This document shows positions 55,203 through 63,237 of a stretch of 64,000 nt of DNA, one piece after another. Origin of the DNA: Streptomyces sp. V4I2 (GTDB lineage: Bacteria > Actinomycetota > Actinomycetes > Streptomycetales > Streptomycetaceae); NCBI RefSeq assembly GCF_030817655.1, contig NZ_JAUSZM010000003.1, positions 2,604,001 to 2,668,000 of the forward strand. The letters are read 5' to 3'. The position numbers were made by a program, and so were the translations under genes. Below the pieces are notes generated by a model. That model saw only the letters and a program-made list of their open reading frames with translations, ran no database searches and was not told the origin of the DNA. The first letter of the stretch is position 1. Every line of letters begins with the position of its first letter.

Positions 55203-55559
55203 ATGACCGCCAACACTCCCCTTACCCTCCCCGACGGCCGTCCCATTCCCCACTGGTTCCAGCGGGTGGCCGCGGGGATCGACGTGCCGCCGGTGTACGG
55301 CAAGGGGAACGGGTACGTCCTCGACCCCGAGCGCGGGATGGGCGAGGCGCTGGCCGTGTGGAAGCGGGAGATCGCCCGCGGTGAGGAGGTGTGCGCCGGG
55401 CTGTCGCTGGACGACATCGGGCGGATCGCCGACGGGCCGATGGCCGGGCTCGAGGTCAGTCTGCGCTGGGCGTACGTCCACATGATCGAGGAGTACGCGC
55501 GGCACAACGGGCACGCGGACATTCTGCGGGAGCGAATAGACGGGGTAATCGGAGCATAA
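55203..55559 (+). CDS. Short DUF664/DinB-like protein, probably N-terminally reduced
   Basis: The 118-residue protein ends like DinB/DUF664 proteins, with the metal-ligand helix WAYVHMIEEYARHNGHADIL. Full-length members have about 160-170 residues with a four-helix bundle; here the first helices are lacking. The region directly upstream is a dispersed repeat, so the gene may have lost its 5' part, or it may be a genuine short homologue. The ATG at 55203 has no ribosome site; the ATG at 55191 is equally possible. DUF664 proteins are often mycothiol-dependent or of unknown role. Confidence 0.65.
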   Translation: MTANTPLTLPDGRPIPHWFQRVAAGIDVPPVYGKGNGYVLDPERGMGEALAVWKREIARGEEVCAGLSLDDIGRIADGPMAGLEVSLRWAYVHMIEEYARHNGHADILRERIDGVIGA

Positions 55560-55610
55560 TTCCGAGCTAATTCTGGGAAACTATATGTGCGTAGCTTCCC
55601 GTATTCTTCT

Positions 55611-55671
55611 GCCCGCTTTTCACCGACCTAAACGCAAAGATTCTGCGAACGTCAACCGGTGAAATTCGGGC
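55611..55671. terminator. Long stem-loop between the DUF664-like gene and ectA
   Basis: The arms at 55611-55625 (GCCCGCTTTTCACCG) and 55657-55671 (CGGTGAAATTCGGGC) match at 13 of 15 positions around a 31-base loop. Located about 50 bp after the DUF664 stop, it probably ends that transcript. Confidence 0.55.
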
Positions 55672-55684
55672 AGGTCTCGTGCAG

Positions 55685-55700
55685 GTTACATGGCTGTGAC
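55685..55700 (+). promoter_or_regulatory. GlnR-box-like element in the ect promoter region
   Basis: GTTAC, six bases, then GTGAC (55685-55700), followed by another GTTAC at 55703, fits the gTnAc-n6-GaAAc type of the nitrogen regulator GlnR. GlnR repression of ectABCD is reported for S. coelicolor. The match here is partial. Confidence 0.45.
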
Positions 55701-55820
55701 GCGTTACACATCACGCCCGGTTTGCACCAGATTATCCGGGCAAACACGCACATTACCTCGCACGCACCCGCGTGATAACACGGACCGCGCTCGCACGTAA
55801 CCCCGCGCAGCGATGCATTT

Positions 55821-55844
55821 TTGAATTTCCCTCGGTAAATTCAA
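55821..55844 (+). repeat. Palindrome over the ectA translation start region
   Basis: TTGAATTT (55821-55828) and AAATTCAA (55837-55844) are a perfect 8-bp inverted repeat with an 8-base spacer. It ends 5 bases before the ectA ATG, in the place of the missing Shine-Dalgarno. It could be an operator or an RNA hairpin limiting translation. Confidence 0.6.
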
Positions 55845-55849
55845 TCCGC

Positions 55850-56356
55850 ATGACTGCCGCACAAGCAGACCTGCAAATCGACCGCCCGGCGGTGGCGGAC
55901 GGAGCCGCGCTGTGGCGGATGGCAAGGGACTCGAAGGTCCTCGACCTGAACTCGTCCTACAGCTATCTGCTGTGGTGTCGCGACTTCGCCGCCACGTCGG
56001 CCGTCGCGCGCGACGAGCACGGCGAGCCGGTCGGCTTCGTCACCGGTTACGTCCGCCCGGACCGCCCCGGCACCCTGCTCGTCTGGCAGGTGGCGGTGGA
56101 CGAGGCGCAGCGCGGCCGCGGGCTCGCCGCCGCACTGCTGGACGGGCTGGTCGCGCGGACCGCCCCGGAGCACGTCGAGACCACCATCACGCCGGGCAAC
56201 ACCGCCTCCGAGCGCCTGTTCACGTCGTTCGCCGAGCGCCACGGCGCCCGACTGGAGCGCGAGGTGCTGTTCGACACGGGTCTGTTCCCCGACGGGCCGC
56301 ACGACCCGGAGGTCCTGTACCGCATCGGCCCCCTGTCTTTCACTCCCGCCGCCTGA
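55850..56356 (+). CDS. ectA: L-2,4-diaminobutyrate N-gamma-acetyltransferase EctA
   Basis: The 168-residue GNAT enzyme acetylates diaminobutyrate in ectoine synthesis. It shows LDLNSSYSYLLWCRDFAATS at the substrate side, the acetyl-CoA-binding segment VAVDEAQRGRGLAAALLDGL, and TTITPGNTASERLFTSFAERHG, typical of EctA. The ATG at 55850 lies just after a palindrome and has no clear ribosome site. It is the first gene of ectABCD, with 53 bp before ectB. Confidence 0.96.
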   Translation: MTAAQADLQIDRPAVADGAALWRMARDSKVLDLNSSYSYLLWCRDFAATSAVARDEHGEPVGFVTGYVRPDRPGTLLVWQVAVDEAQRGRGLAAALLDGLVARTAPEHVETTITPGNTASERLFTSFAERHGARLEREVLFDTGLFPDGPHDPEVLYRIGPLSFTPAA

Positions 56357-56409
56357 AATCCCTCTACGCCACCCCCGTGCAACCCCCACGCAACGAGGAG
56401 CGATTCGTC

Positions 56410-57681
56410 GTGACCATCACCCAGCCCGACCTCAGCGTCTTCGAGACCCTCGAGTCCGAGGTGCGCAGCTACTGCCGCGGCTGGCCCGCCGTCTTCGACC
56501 GTGCGCAGGGCAGCCGCATGTACGACGAGGACGGCCACGAGTACCTCGACTTCTTCGCCGGAGCCGGCTCACTGAACTACGGCCACAACAACCCCGTCCT
56601 GAAACGGGCGTTGATCGACTACCTGGAGCGGGACGGCGTCACGCACGGTCTCGACATGTCGACCACCGCCAAGCGGGCCTTCCTGGAGTCCTTCCAGAAC
56701 CTGGTGCTGCGGCCGCGCGACCTGCCGTACAAGGTCATGTTCCCCGGTCCGACGGGCACCAACGCCGTGGAGGCCGCGCTGAAGCTGGCGCGGAAGGTGA
56801 AGGGGCGCGAGGCGATCGTGTCCTTCACCAACGCCTTCCACGGCATGTCGCTCGGCTCGCTCGCCGTGACCGGCAACGCCTTCAAGCGGGCCGGCGCGGG
56901 CATCCCGCTCGTGCACGGGACGCCGATGCCGTTCGACAACTACTTCGACGGGCAGGTCCCGGACTTCCTCTGGTTCGAGCGACTGCTCGAGGACCAGGGC
57001 TCCGGGCTCAACAAGCCCGCCGCGGTGATCGTGGAGACCGTGCAGGGCGAGGGCGGCATCAACGTCGCCCGCCCGGAGTGGCTGCGCGCGCTGTCCGAGC
57101 TGTGCAAGCGGCAGGACATGCTGCTCATCGTCGACGACATCCAGATGGGCTGCGGACGGACGGGCGCCTTCTTCTCCTTCGAGGAGGCCGGCATCACGCC
57201 CGACATCGTCACCGTGTCCAAGTCCATCAGCGGCTACGGCATGCCCATGTCGCTGTGCCTGTTCAAGCCCGAGCTGGACATCTGGGAGCCGGGCGAGCAC
57301 AACGGCACCTTCCGCGGCAACAACCCCGCCTTCGTCACGGCCACCGCCACGCTGGAGGCGTACTGGGCGGACGGCTCCGTGATGGAGAAGCAGACCCGCG
57401 CCCGGGGCGAGCAGGTCGAGCAGGCGTTCATCTCCATCACCGAGGAGAACCTCGCCGACGTGAAGGAGTACCGGGGCCGCGGGCTCGTGTGGGGCATGGA
57501 GTTCCACGACAAGCAGCGCGCCGGGAAGATCGCGCAGCGCGCCTTCGAACTCGGGCTGCTCATCGAGACGTCGGGCCCGGAGAGCGAGGTCGTGAAGCTG
57601 CTGCCGGCGCTCACGATCACGCCGGAGGAGCTGGACGCGGGGCTGAGCGTCCTGGCCCGCGCCGTCCGCGAGACCGCCTGA
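56410..57681 (+). CDS. ectB: Diaminobutyrate-2-oxoglutarate transaminase EctB
   Basis: The 423-residue class III aminotransferase makes diaminobutyrate from aspartate semialdehyde and glutamate, the first step of ectoine synthesis. It carries FFAGAGSLNYGHNNP, GPTGTNAVEAALKLARK, LLIVDDIQMGCGRTG and the PLP lysine in VTVSKSISGYGMPM. GTG at 56410 has a GAGGAG site 9 bases upstream. The length and the whole-protein pattern are those of EctB. Confidence 0.97.
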   Translation: MTITQPDLSVFETLESEVRSYCRGWPAVFDRAQGSRMYDEDGHEYLDFFAGAGSLNYGHNNPVLKRALIDYLERDGVTHGLDMSTTAKRAFLESFQNLVLRPRDLPYKVMFPGPTGTNAVEAALKLARKVKGREAIVSFTNAFHGMSLGSLAVTGNAFKRAGAGIPLVHGTPMPFDNYFDGQVPDFLWFERLLEDQGSGLNKPAAVIVETVQGEGGINVARPEWLRALSELCKRQDMLLIVDDIQMGCGRTGAFFSFEEAGITPDIVTVSKSISGYGMPMSLCLFKPELDIWEPGEHNGTFRGNNPAFVTATATLEAYWADGSVMEKQTRARGEQVEQAFISITEENLADVKEYRGRGLVWGMEFHDKQRAGKIAQRAFELGLLIETSGPESEVVKLLPALTITPEELDAGLSVLARAVRETA

Positions 57682-57749
57682 CCGTCTGACCGCCTGGCAC
57701 CTTCGGCGCGACCCATTCAGTACATCCACCTAGGAGGCATCGCACCACC

Positions 57750-58154
57750 GTGATCGTCCGTTCGTTCAAGGACATCGAAGGCACCGACCGGCACGTGAAG
57801 GCCGAGTCGGGCACCTGGGAGAGCAAACGCATCGTCCTCGCCAAGGAGAAGGTCGGCTTCTCGCTGCACGAGACGATCCTGTACGCGGGTACGGAGACGT
57901 CGATGTGGTACGCGAACCACGTCGAGGCCGTCGTCTGCGTCGAGGGCGAGGCCGAGCTCACCGACGACGAGACCGGGCAGAAGTACACGATCACGCCCGG
58001 GACCATGTACCTGCTCGACGGCCACGAGCGGCACACGATGCGGATCAAGGAGGACTTCCGCTGCATCTGTGTGTTCAACCCGCCCGTGACCGGCCGGGAG
58101 GACCACGACGAGAACGGGGTCTACCCGTTGCTCACCGAACCCGAGGAGGTGTGA
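57750..58154 (+). CDS. ectC: L-ectoine synthase EctC
   Basis: The 134-residue cupin closes the ring of N-gamma-acetyl-diaminobutyrate to ectoine. It shows the conserved [18 protein letters not shown] start, [20 protein letters not shown] with cupin metal ligands, and [15 protein letters not shown] at 57750 follows a TAGGAGG site with rather long spacing. It is 68 bp after ectB and 7 bp before ectD. Confidence 0.97.
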   Translation: MIVRSFKDIEGTDRHVKAESGTWESKRIVLAKEKVGFSLHETILYAGTETSMWYANHVEAVVCVEGEAELTDDETGQKYTITPGTMYLLDGHERHTMRIKEDFRCICVFNPPVTGREDHDENGVYPLLTEPEEV

Positions 58155-58161
58155 CGTCACC

Positions 58162-59058
58162 ATGACCACCGCTACCAAGATCCCCGATCTCTATCCCAGC
58201 CGTGGCGCCATCGAGGTGGCCACCCCGCGCAAGGACCCGGTCGTGTGGTCCGCGCCGGGCACGCCCGGGCCGATCTCCGGCGGCGAGCTCCAGTCGTTCG
58301 AGCGGGACGGCTTCCTCGCCATCGACCAGCTCATCAGCCCGGACGAAGTACCCGTCTATCACCGGGAGTTGGAGCGGCTCGTCACGGATCCCGCGATCCG
58401 GGCCGACGAGCGTTCCATCGTCGAGCCGAGGACCCAGGAGATCCGCTCCGTCTTCGAGGTGCACCGGATCAGCGAGGTCTTCGCGAACCTCGTGCGCGAC
58501 GAGCGGGTCGTCGGCCGGGCCCGCCAGATCCTCGGCTCGGACGTGTACGTCCACCAGTCGCGGATCAACGTCAAGCCCGGTTTCGGCGCCAGCGGCTTCT
58601 ACTGGCACTCCGACTTCGAGACCTGGCACGCCGAGGACGGTCTGCCGAACATGCGCACGGTGTCGGTCTCGATCGCGCTCACGGAGAACTACGACACCAA
58701 CGGCGGTCTCATGATCATGCCGGGGTCGCATCAGACGTTCCTCGGGTGCGCGGGGGCCACGCCGAAGGACAACTACAAGAAGTCGCTCCAGATGCAGGAC
58801 GCGGGCACGCCGTCCGACGAGGCGCTGACCGCCATGGCGAGCGAGTACGGCATCAAGTTGTTCACCGGCAAGGCCGGTTCGGCGACCTGGTTCGACTGCA
58901 ACTGCATGCACGGCTCGGGCGACAACATCACGCCCTTCCCGCGCAGCAACGTCTTCATCGTGTTCAACAGCGTGGAGAACGAGGCCGTCGAGCCGTTCGC
59001 GGCTCCGGTGCGGCGTCCGGAGTTCATCGGGGCACGGGACTTCACGCCGGTCAAGTGA
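58162..59058 (+). CDS. ectD: Ectoine hydroxylase EctD
   Basis: The 298-residue iron(II)/2-oxoglutarate dioxygenase converts ectoine to 5-hydroxyectoine. The iron ligands are visible as HSDFETW (His-x-Asp) and CMHGSGDN (distal His), and the family signature FGASGFYWHSDFETWHAEDG is intact. It completes the osmoprotectant operon. A bidirectional terminator-like hairpin follows at 59091-59134. Confidence 0.97.
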   Translation: MTTATKIPDLYPSRGAIEVATPRKDPVVWSAPGTPGPISGGELQSFERDGFLAIDQLISPDEVPVYHRELERLVTDPAIRADERSIVEPRTQEIRSVFEVHRISEVFANLVRDERVVGRARQILGSDVYVHQSRINVKPGFGASGFYWHSDFETWHAEDGLPNMRTVSVSIALTENYDTNGGLMIMPGSHQTFLGCAGATPKDNYKKSLQMQDAGTPSDEALTAMASEYGIKLFTGKAGSATWFDCNCMHGSGDNITPFPRSNVFIVFNSVENEAVEPFAAPVRRPEFIGARDFTPVK

Positions 59059-59090
59059 GCTGAGCCCTGCCCCTGTGGAGTAAGCCACTT

Positions 59091-59134
59091 GGAGCGGGCG
59101 GTGTCACAGCCAAGCGAGTGACGCCGCCCGCTCC
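59091..59134. terminator. Bidirectional hairpin between ectD and the anti-sigma gene
   Basis: The 17-bp arms at 59091-59107 (GGAGCGGGCGGTGTCAC) and 59118-59134 (GTGACGCCGCCCGCTCC) pair with one G-T mismatch around a 10-base loop. The distal arm lies inside the last codons of the convergent anti-sigma gene. Confidence 0.8.
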
Positions 59135-60132
59135 AGCACGTTCCGTACGGCTCCCTCGTCGCCGTTGGTCCCCCGCGGCACCTCGTCGGGTGCGTACCGT
59201 CCGCCGACGAGGAGGCAGAAGTCGACGGGATTCAGGGTGAGTTCGGCGCGTACGGGCTCGTCCTCGGAACCCAGCACCCATTCGTCGCCGCCGGTGACCG
59301 CGAACAGCACCGGCGGTGCGGTGGGTCCGAGGGACAGGCCGAGGATACGGACGGCCAGCCGGACCAGCTGCCACAGGTGTGCCTCGGGCGGCGGCGGGAC
59401 GGACAGGCCAAGAGCGCGGCCGATGTCGTCGCTGTGAACCCAGGTCTCGAAGGCCCGTACCAGGAAGTGCTCGGCGACCGGCAGCCGCATCCCCATCAAC
59501 GTCACGGCGTGGGCGGCCAGTTCGGGGTCGTGCGCCTCGGGGGTGGCCAGCAGCGCGTCCGCCTGCGCCGCCCAGTCGGCGACGGTCTCCTCGGGCGTAC
59601 GGCCGTACTCGTGGGCGATGACCTCGGCGGTGCGCCGGTTCCAGGCGTCCTCCCAGGGCGTGTCCGCGTCGATGTCCAGAGGCGGCCGTACCTGTGTATC
59701 GATGCCCAGTCGGTCGGCCAGTGGCTCGTCGGCGGCGAGGAGGTGGGCGAGGGTCGCGTGGACGTCCCAGTCGTGCACCACCGGGGTGGACCAGCGGCCG
59801 GCCGCCTCGGGCAGCAGCGCCTTCAGTCCGGCGACGGCGGCGGCGTAGGGGGCGGCGTGCGCGGCGACACGCGGCGTGGCCCGGCGGGCACGCAGGGCGA
59901 GCGGGAGCGTGTCGGCGGCGGGGCGTGCTTGGGGGCCATGGGGGCCATGGGGGCCGTGGGGGTCGTGGGGGCCGTCCATCAGTCGTACCGTCTCCCGCAG
60001 CCGTTCCGCCTCCGCCGCGCAGTCCTCGCACTCGGCCAGGTGCAGGGGGACCTTCTTCTCGTCCGCCGGTTCCAGGGCACCGAAGGCCCAGGCGGCCAGC
60101 AGGTCCCGTACCTCGTCGTGGTCCTTGGTCAT
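59104..60132 (-). CDS. Anti-sigma factor fused to a mycothiol-dependent maleylpyruvate-isomerase-like domain
   Basis: The 342-residue protein has an N-terminal zinc-finger anti-sigma (ZAS) motif, HLAECEDC, preceded by LLAAWAFGALEPADE. A short HGP-repeat linker follows (HDPHGPHGPHGPQ), then a DinB-like domain of the mycothiol-dependent maleylpyruvate isomerase family (VHDWDVHATLAHLLAADEPL, FLVRAFETWVHSDDIGRALG). No membrane segment is seen, so it is a soluble anti-sigma factor. The ATG at 60132 has a strong AAGGAGGTG site. It is encoded 70 bp after the ECF sigma factor, its evident partner. A redox or mycothiol signal is plausible but inferred. Confidence 0.88.
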   Translation of the reverse strand: MTKDHDEVRDLLAAWAFGALEPADEKKVPLHLAECEDCAAEAERLRETVRLMDGPHDPHGPHGPHGPQARPAADTLPLALRARRATPRVAAHAAPYAAAVAGLKALLPEAAGRWSTPVVHDWDVHATLAHLLAADEPLADRLGIDTQVRPPLDIDADTPWEDAWNRRTAEVIAHEYGRTPEETVADWAAQADALLATPEAHDPELAAHAVTLMGMRLPVAEHFLVRAFETWVHSDDIGRALGLSVPPPPEAHLWQLVRLAVRILGLSLGPTAPPVLFAVTGGDEWVLGSEDEPVRAELTLNPVDFCLLVGGRYAPDEVPRGTNGDEGAVRNVLERAASLAWL

Positions 60133-60202
60133 CGCACACCTCCTTCCCCTAGTGCCCGCAGTTCTCGCAGTTCCCGCGGTTTTCGCAGTCCCCTGCTCGC
60201 CA

Positions 60203-60820
60203 TCATGCGCCTCTTTCCCACGCCGGATCGGGTGGGTCGGCCAAAGTCTCGGCCAAGGTGCGCAGCGCCGTGCGCAGGCGGGTCTTGGCGGTGCCCTCGG
60301 GGATGCCGAGTTCGACGGCGGCCTGCCGGTAGGTGCGGCCCGCGAAGTAGGCGAGGTGGACCACCTCCCGTTGCGGCTGCGGGAGTTCGGCGAGCGCGGA
60401 GTGCAGGAGCAGGGACCGTTCCCGGTCGACGACCGCCTCGTCGGGGCCGGGAGCGGCGTCCGGGATCGTGTGCAGCGCGGCGTCGTCGGCGCGGGCGTCC
60501 TTGCGGTGCCGGGCCTCGCTGCGCACCCAGTCGACGGCCCGCCGGTGGGCGAGCACGGACAGCCAGGTGCGCAGGGTGCCGCGGCCCGCGTCGAAGGCGT
60601 ACGGCCTGCTCCACAGCTGGGCGAAGACCTCCTGCGCCACGTCCTCGGCGGCGGCCGGGCTCCGGGTGACGCGCAGGGCGACCCGCCGCACCAGCCCGCC
60701 GTACGCCGTGTACACCTCGGCCAGCGCGGACTCGTCGCCGTAGACCAGTCGCCGGTGCAGCTCCGTGTCGGCGGACGGTTCGACGGACGTCTTGCCCGTG
60801 GACTCCAACGGCACCACCAC
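60203..60820 (-). CDS. ECF-family RNA polymerase sigma factor
   Basis: The 205-residue protein has sigma region 2 (YGGLVRRVALRVTRSPAAAEDVAQEVFAQLW, split across about 40-70) and region 4 (LAELPQPQREVVHLAYFAGRTYRQAA, then IPEGTAKTRLRTALRTL). No C-terminal extension is present. It directs transcription of a stress regulon when its anti-sigma partner, encoded next, releases it. Several tandem GTG codons at 60820-60812 could be the start; an AGGAAGG site lies upstream. Short 9-bp CGCAGTTC-like repeats occur in the 70-bp gap to the anti-sigma gene. Confidence 0.93.
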   Translation of the reverse strand: MVVPLESTGKTSVEPSADTELHRRLVYGDESALAEVYTAYGGLVRRVALRVTRSPAAAEDVAQEVFAQLWSRPYAFDAGRGTLRTWLSVLAHRRAVDWVRSEARHRKDARADDAALHTIPDAAPGPDEAVVDRERSLLLHSALAELPQPQREVVHLAYFAGRTYRQAAVELGIPEGTAKTRLRTALRTLAETLADPPDPAWERGA

Positions 60821-60865
60821 CCCTGTGCCCCTTCCTAGCGTCCCCGACGGGTCCGCGCCACCGGT

Positions 60866-61918
60866 TCAGCCGGACAGGACGTCCAGCAGCCGGTCCACGT
60901 CCGCCGTCGTGTTGTAGAGGTGGAAGGAGGCGCGCAGGTTGCCCGCGCGGTTGGAGACCTCGATCCCGGCGCTGCTCAGGTCGGCCTGGCGGTGACCGAG
61001 TCCGGGGACGGAGACGATCGCCGAGCCGGGGGCGGGGACCGGTTCGTGCCCGAGGGTGGCGAGGCCCGTACGGAAGCGGTCGGCGAGGGCGAGGTCGTGG
61101 GCGTGGATGGCGTCGACGCCGAGTTCCTCGACGAGTTCGAGGGAGCGGCGCAGGCCGGCGTACGAGAAGAGCGCCGGGGGCAGGTCGAAGCGCCGGGCGG
61201 AGTGGGCGAGTTCGGTGACGGGTCCGTAGCAGCTGTTCCAGGGGTTCTCCCCCGCCACCCAGCCCGCCAGGATCGGCGTCAGTTCTTCGAAGTCCTCCGG
61301 CACGACGAGGAAACCCACCCCGTGCGGTCCGAGCAGCCACTTGTATCCGACGGCGACGGTGTAGTCGTACGCGTCGGCCTCCATCGGCAGCCAGCCGGCG
61401 GACTGGGAGACGTCGACGTACGTGCGGGCGCCGTGCTGCCGGGCCGCCTCCCGGAGCGCCGGCAGGTCGGCGATCCGTCCGTCGGCGGACTGCGCGGAGC
61501 TGACCGCGACGAGCGCGGTGCCCGGGCGGACGGACTCGGCGATCCGCTCCAGCGGCACGGCCCGCACCTTGAGGTCGCCGCGGGCGTGGAAGGGGTTCAC
61601 GACGGAGGTGAAGTCGTCCTCGGCGGTGAGGACTTCGGCGCCCGCGGGCAGCGAGGCGGCGACCAGCCCGGTGTGGGCGGCGACCGAGGAGCCCGCCGCC
61701 ACCCGTCCGGCCGGGACGCCGGCCAGCCGGGCGAAGGCGGCCCGGGCGGTCTCCACGTCGTCGTACAGCGCGTCCAGCGGCCTGCCGTCGGCCCTCATCA
61801 GCGCGGCCTCCTGAAGGGCGGCCACGGTGCGGGCGGGCAGCAGGCCGCTGCTCGCGGTGTTCAGGAAGGTGCGCTTCGGGGCGAACTCGGAACGGATCAG
61901 GCTCTCGAAGGTCTCCAT
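60866..61918 (-). CDS. Class V aminotransferase/cysteine desulfurase-like PLP enzyme
   Basis: The 350-residue protein is of the class V fold: FLNTASSGLLPARTVAAL at the start, SVAAHTGLVAASLPAGAEVL, VDVSQSAGWLPMEADAYD and the PLP lysine in VGYKWLLGPHGVGFLV. It resembles isopenicillin N epimerase/selenocysteine-lyase-like members of unknown substrate. ATG at 61918 begins the conserved part; an upstream ATG at 61954 would add 12 residues. Nothing links it to the neighbouring DsbA gene beyond a same-strand arrangement. Confidence 0.85.
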   Translation of the reverse strand: METFESLIRSEFAPKRTFLNTASSGLLPARTVAALQEAALMRADGRPLDALYDDVETARAAFARLAGVPAGRVAAGSSVAAHTGLVAASLPAGAEVLTAEDDFTSVVNPFHARGDLKVRAVPLERIAESVRPGTALVAVSSAQSADGRIADLPALREAARQHGARTYVDVSQSAGWLPMEADAYDYTVAVGYKWLLGPHGVGFLVVPEDFEELTPILAGWVAGENPWNSCYGPVTELAHSARRFDLPPALFSYAGLRRSLELVEELGVDAIHAHDLALADRFRTGLATLGHEPVPAPGSAIVSVPGLGHRQADLSSAGIEVSNRAGNLRASFHLYNTTADVDRLLDVLSG

Positions 61919-62017
61919 GTCTTCACTGTGAGGCCCCGACAACCTGTAGTCCATTGCGAATCTTTACGTGAATCCTCTTAGGGATGCTTATACATCCGCC
62001 CCCACCTGCGCGGTTCC

Positions 62018-62734
62018 TCAGTGCTGCGGCACCGCGCACCCGTCGGGACCGCAGGCGTCCGCGTCCCCCTGGTCGATCAGCTGCAGCGGCGGGCGCTCGC
62101 CCCATGCCTGCGTCAGTGCCTGCGCGAAGACCTCGGCGGGCTGGGCGCCGGAGACGCCGTACTTGCGGTCGAGGACGAAGAAGGGCACGCCGTTGGCGCC
62201 GAGCTCGGCGGCCTCGCGCTCGTCGGCGCGGACCTCGTCGGCGTAGGCGGTGGGGTCTGCGAGCACCCTGTGTACGTCGTCGGCGTCGAGGCCGGCGGCG
62301 ACGGCCAGCTCGACCAGCCGCTCGTCGCCCTCCGAGTACACGGACCGCTCCTCGGCGAAGTTGGCCTTGTAGAGCCGGGCGAGGAGCTCGTCCTGGCGGC
62401 CCTGCTCCTTGGCGAGGTGGAGGAGGCGGTGCATGTCGAAGGTGCTGCCGTGGTCACGGCCGTGGGTGCGGTACTCCAGTCCCTCGGCTGCGGCCTGCGC
62501 ACCGAGGTTCTCCTCGCCTGCCTGGGCCTGCGCCTCGCTCATGCCGTACTTCTTGGTGAGCATGGTGATCACGGGCTGGATGTCCTGCTTGGCGCGGCCG
62601 GGGTCCAGCTCGAAGGACCGGTGCACCACCTCGACCTGCTCGCGGTGCGGGAAGGCCTCCAGCGCCTTCTCGAAGCGGGCCTTGCCCACGTAGCACCAGG
62701 GGCAGGCGATGTCCGACCAGATCTCGACGCGCAT
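62018..62734 (-). CDS. DsbA family oxidoreductase (FrnE-like)
   Basis: The 238-residue cytosolic thioredoxin-fold protein has the active site CPWC in IWSDIACPWCYVGKARFEKA (about 7-26), the cis-proline region GANGVPFFVLDRKYGVSGAQ, and a C-terminal cysteine pair in DACGPDGCAVPQH. FrnE-type proteins were first described as polyketide-pathway isomerases but are mostly general disulfide oxidoreductases. The ATG at 62734 gives the conserved start; a long open frame upstream is non-coding repeat DNA. Confidence 0.93.
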   Translation of the reverse strand: MRVEIWSDIACPWCYVGKARFEKALEAFPHREQVEVVHRSFELDPGRAKQDIQPVITMLTKKYGMSEAQAQAGEENLGAQAAAEGLEYRTHGRDHGSTFDMHRLLHLAKEQGRQDELLARLYKANFAEERSVYSEGDERLVELAVAAGLDADDVHRVLADPTAYADEVRADEREAAELGANGVPFFVLDRKYGVSGAQPAEVFAQALTQAWGERPPLQLIDQGDADACGPDGCAVPQH

Positions 62735-62915
62735 GTTCTCGGCTTTCTCCAGGGTGTGCGGGGGCGGAGGCTGCCCTCCGGCGAGTGTATGAACGTTCAA
62801 GCAGCGTGGTTTCATTCCGCGGGGGCCGGGAGCGGGTGATGCCTGCGGCGGCCTGTGCGGGTGGGGTGGGGGTGCGCGTAGCGCCTTGCGTTGGGTGGTG
62901 GGTCGGGGCCGCGCC

Positions 62916-63005
62916 GGGGGGTGTCCGTCCTCGGAACGGCGCGAAATCGGTCGGCCAGGGAGGTACCGGCGTTGACGCGCCAACCGCTGCGGGCGGACAC
63001 CCCCC
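62916..63005. repeat. Long inverted repeat in a repeat-rich non-coding gap
   Basis: GGGGGGTGTCCG (62916-62927) and CGGACACCCCCC (62994-63005) are perfect complements around a 66-base interval. They lie in the 503-bp gap 62735-63237, which contains no convincing gene, only further inverted and G/C-run repeats. Confidence 0.75.
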
Positions 63006-63189
63006 GACACGCCCCCTTCCCGCCGTACGCGAGTGCAGGTGCGTGCGTCCACCTCTCGACCCACCGAGACGGGTCGTGGGCCGAGACCATCCCCCCGCCC
63101 CCACCCAACCCGCCGGGGACGCAACCCCGGCGAAGAGGTTTGCCTCTTGACCGACCGAGTCGGGTGGTGGGTGGGCATAGGCCGGGGGT

Positions 63190-63208
63190 CTGGGGGCGGA
63201 GCCCCCAG
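63190..63208. terminator. Hairpin terminator after the AraC-type regulator
   Basis: CTGGGGGC (63190-63197), loop GGA, GCCCCCAG (63201-63208): a perfect 8-bp stem about 30 bp past the regulator stop. The same stem occurs in the two long dispersed repeats of this window. Confidence 0.7.
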
Positions 63209-63237
63209 CAGGCGCCCGCATCCGCGCCGGGTTGCCT

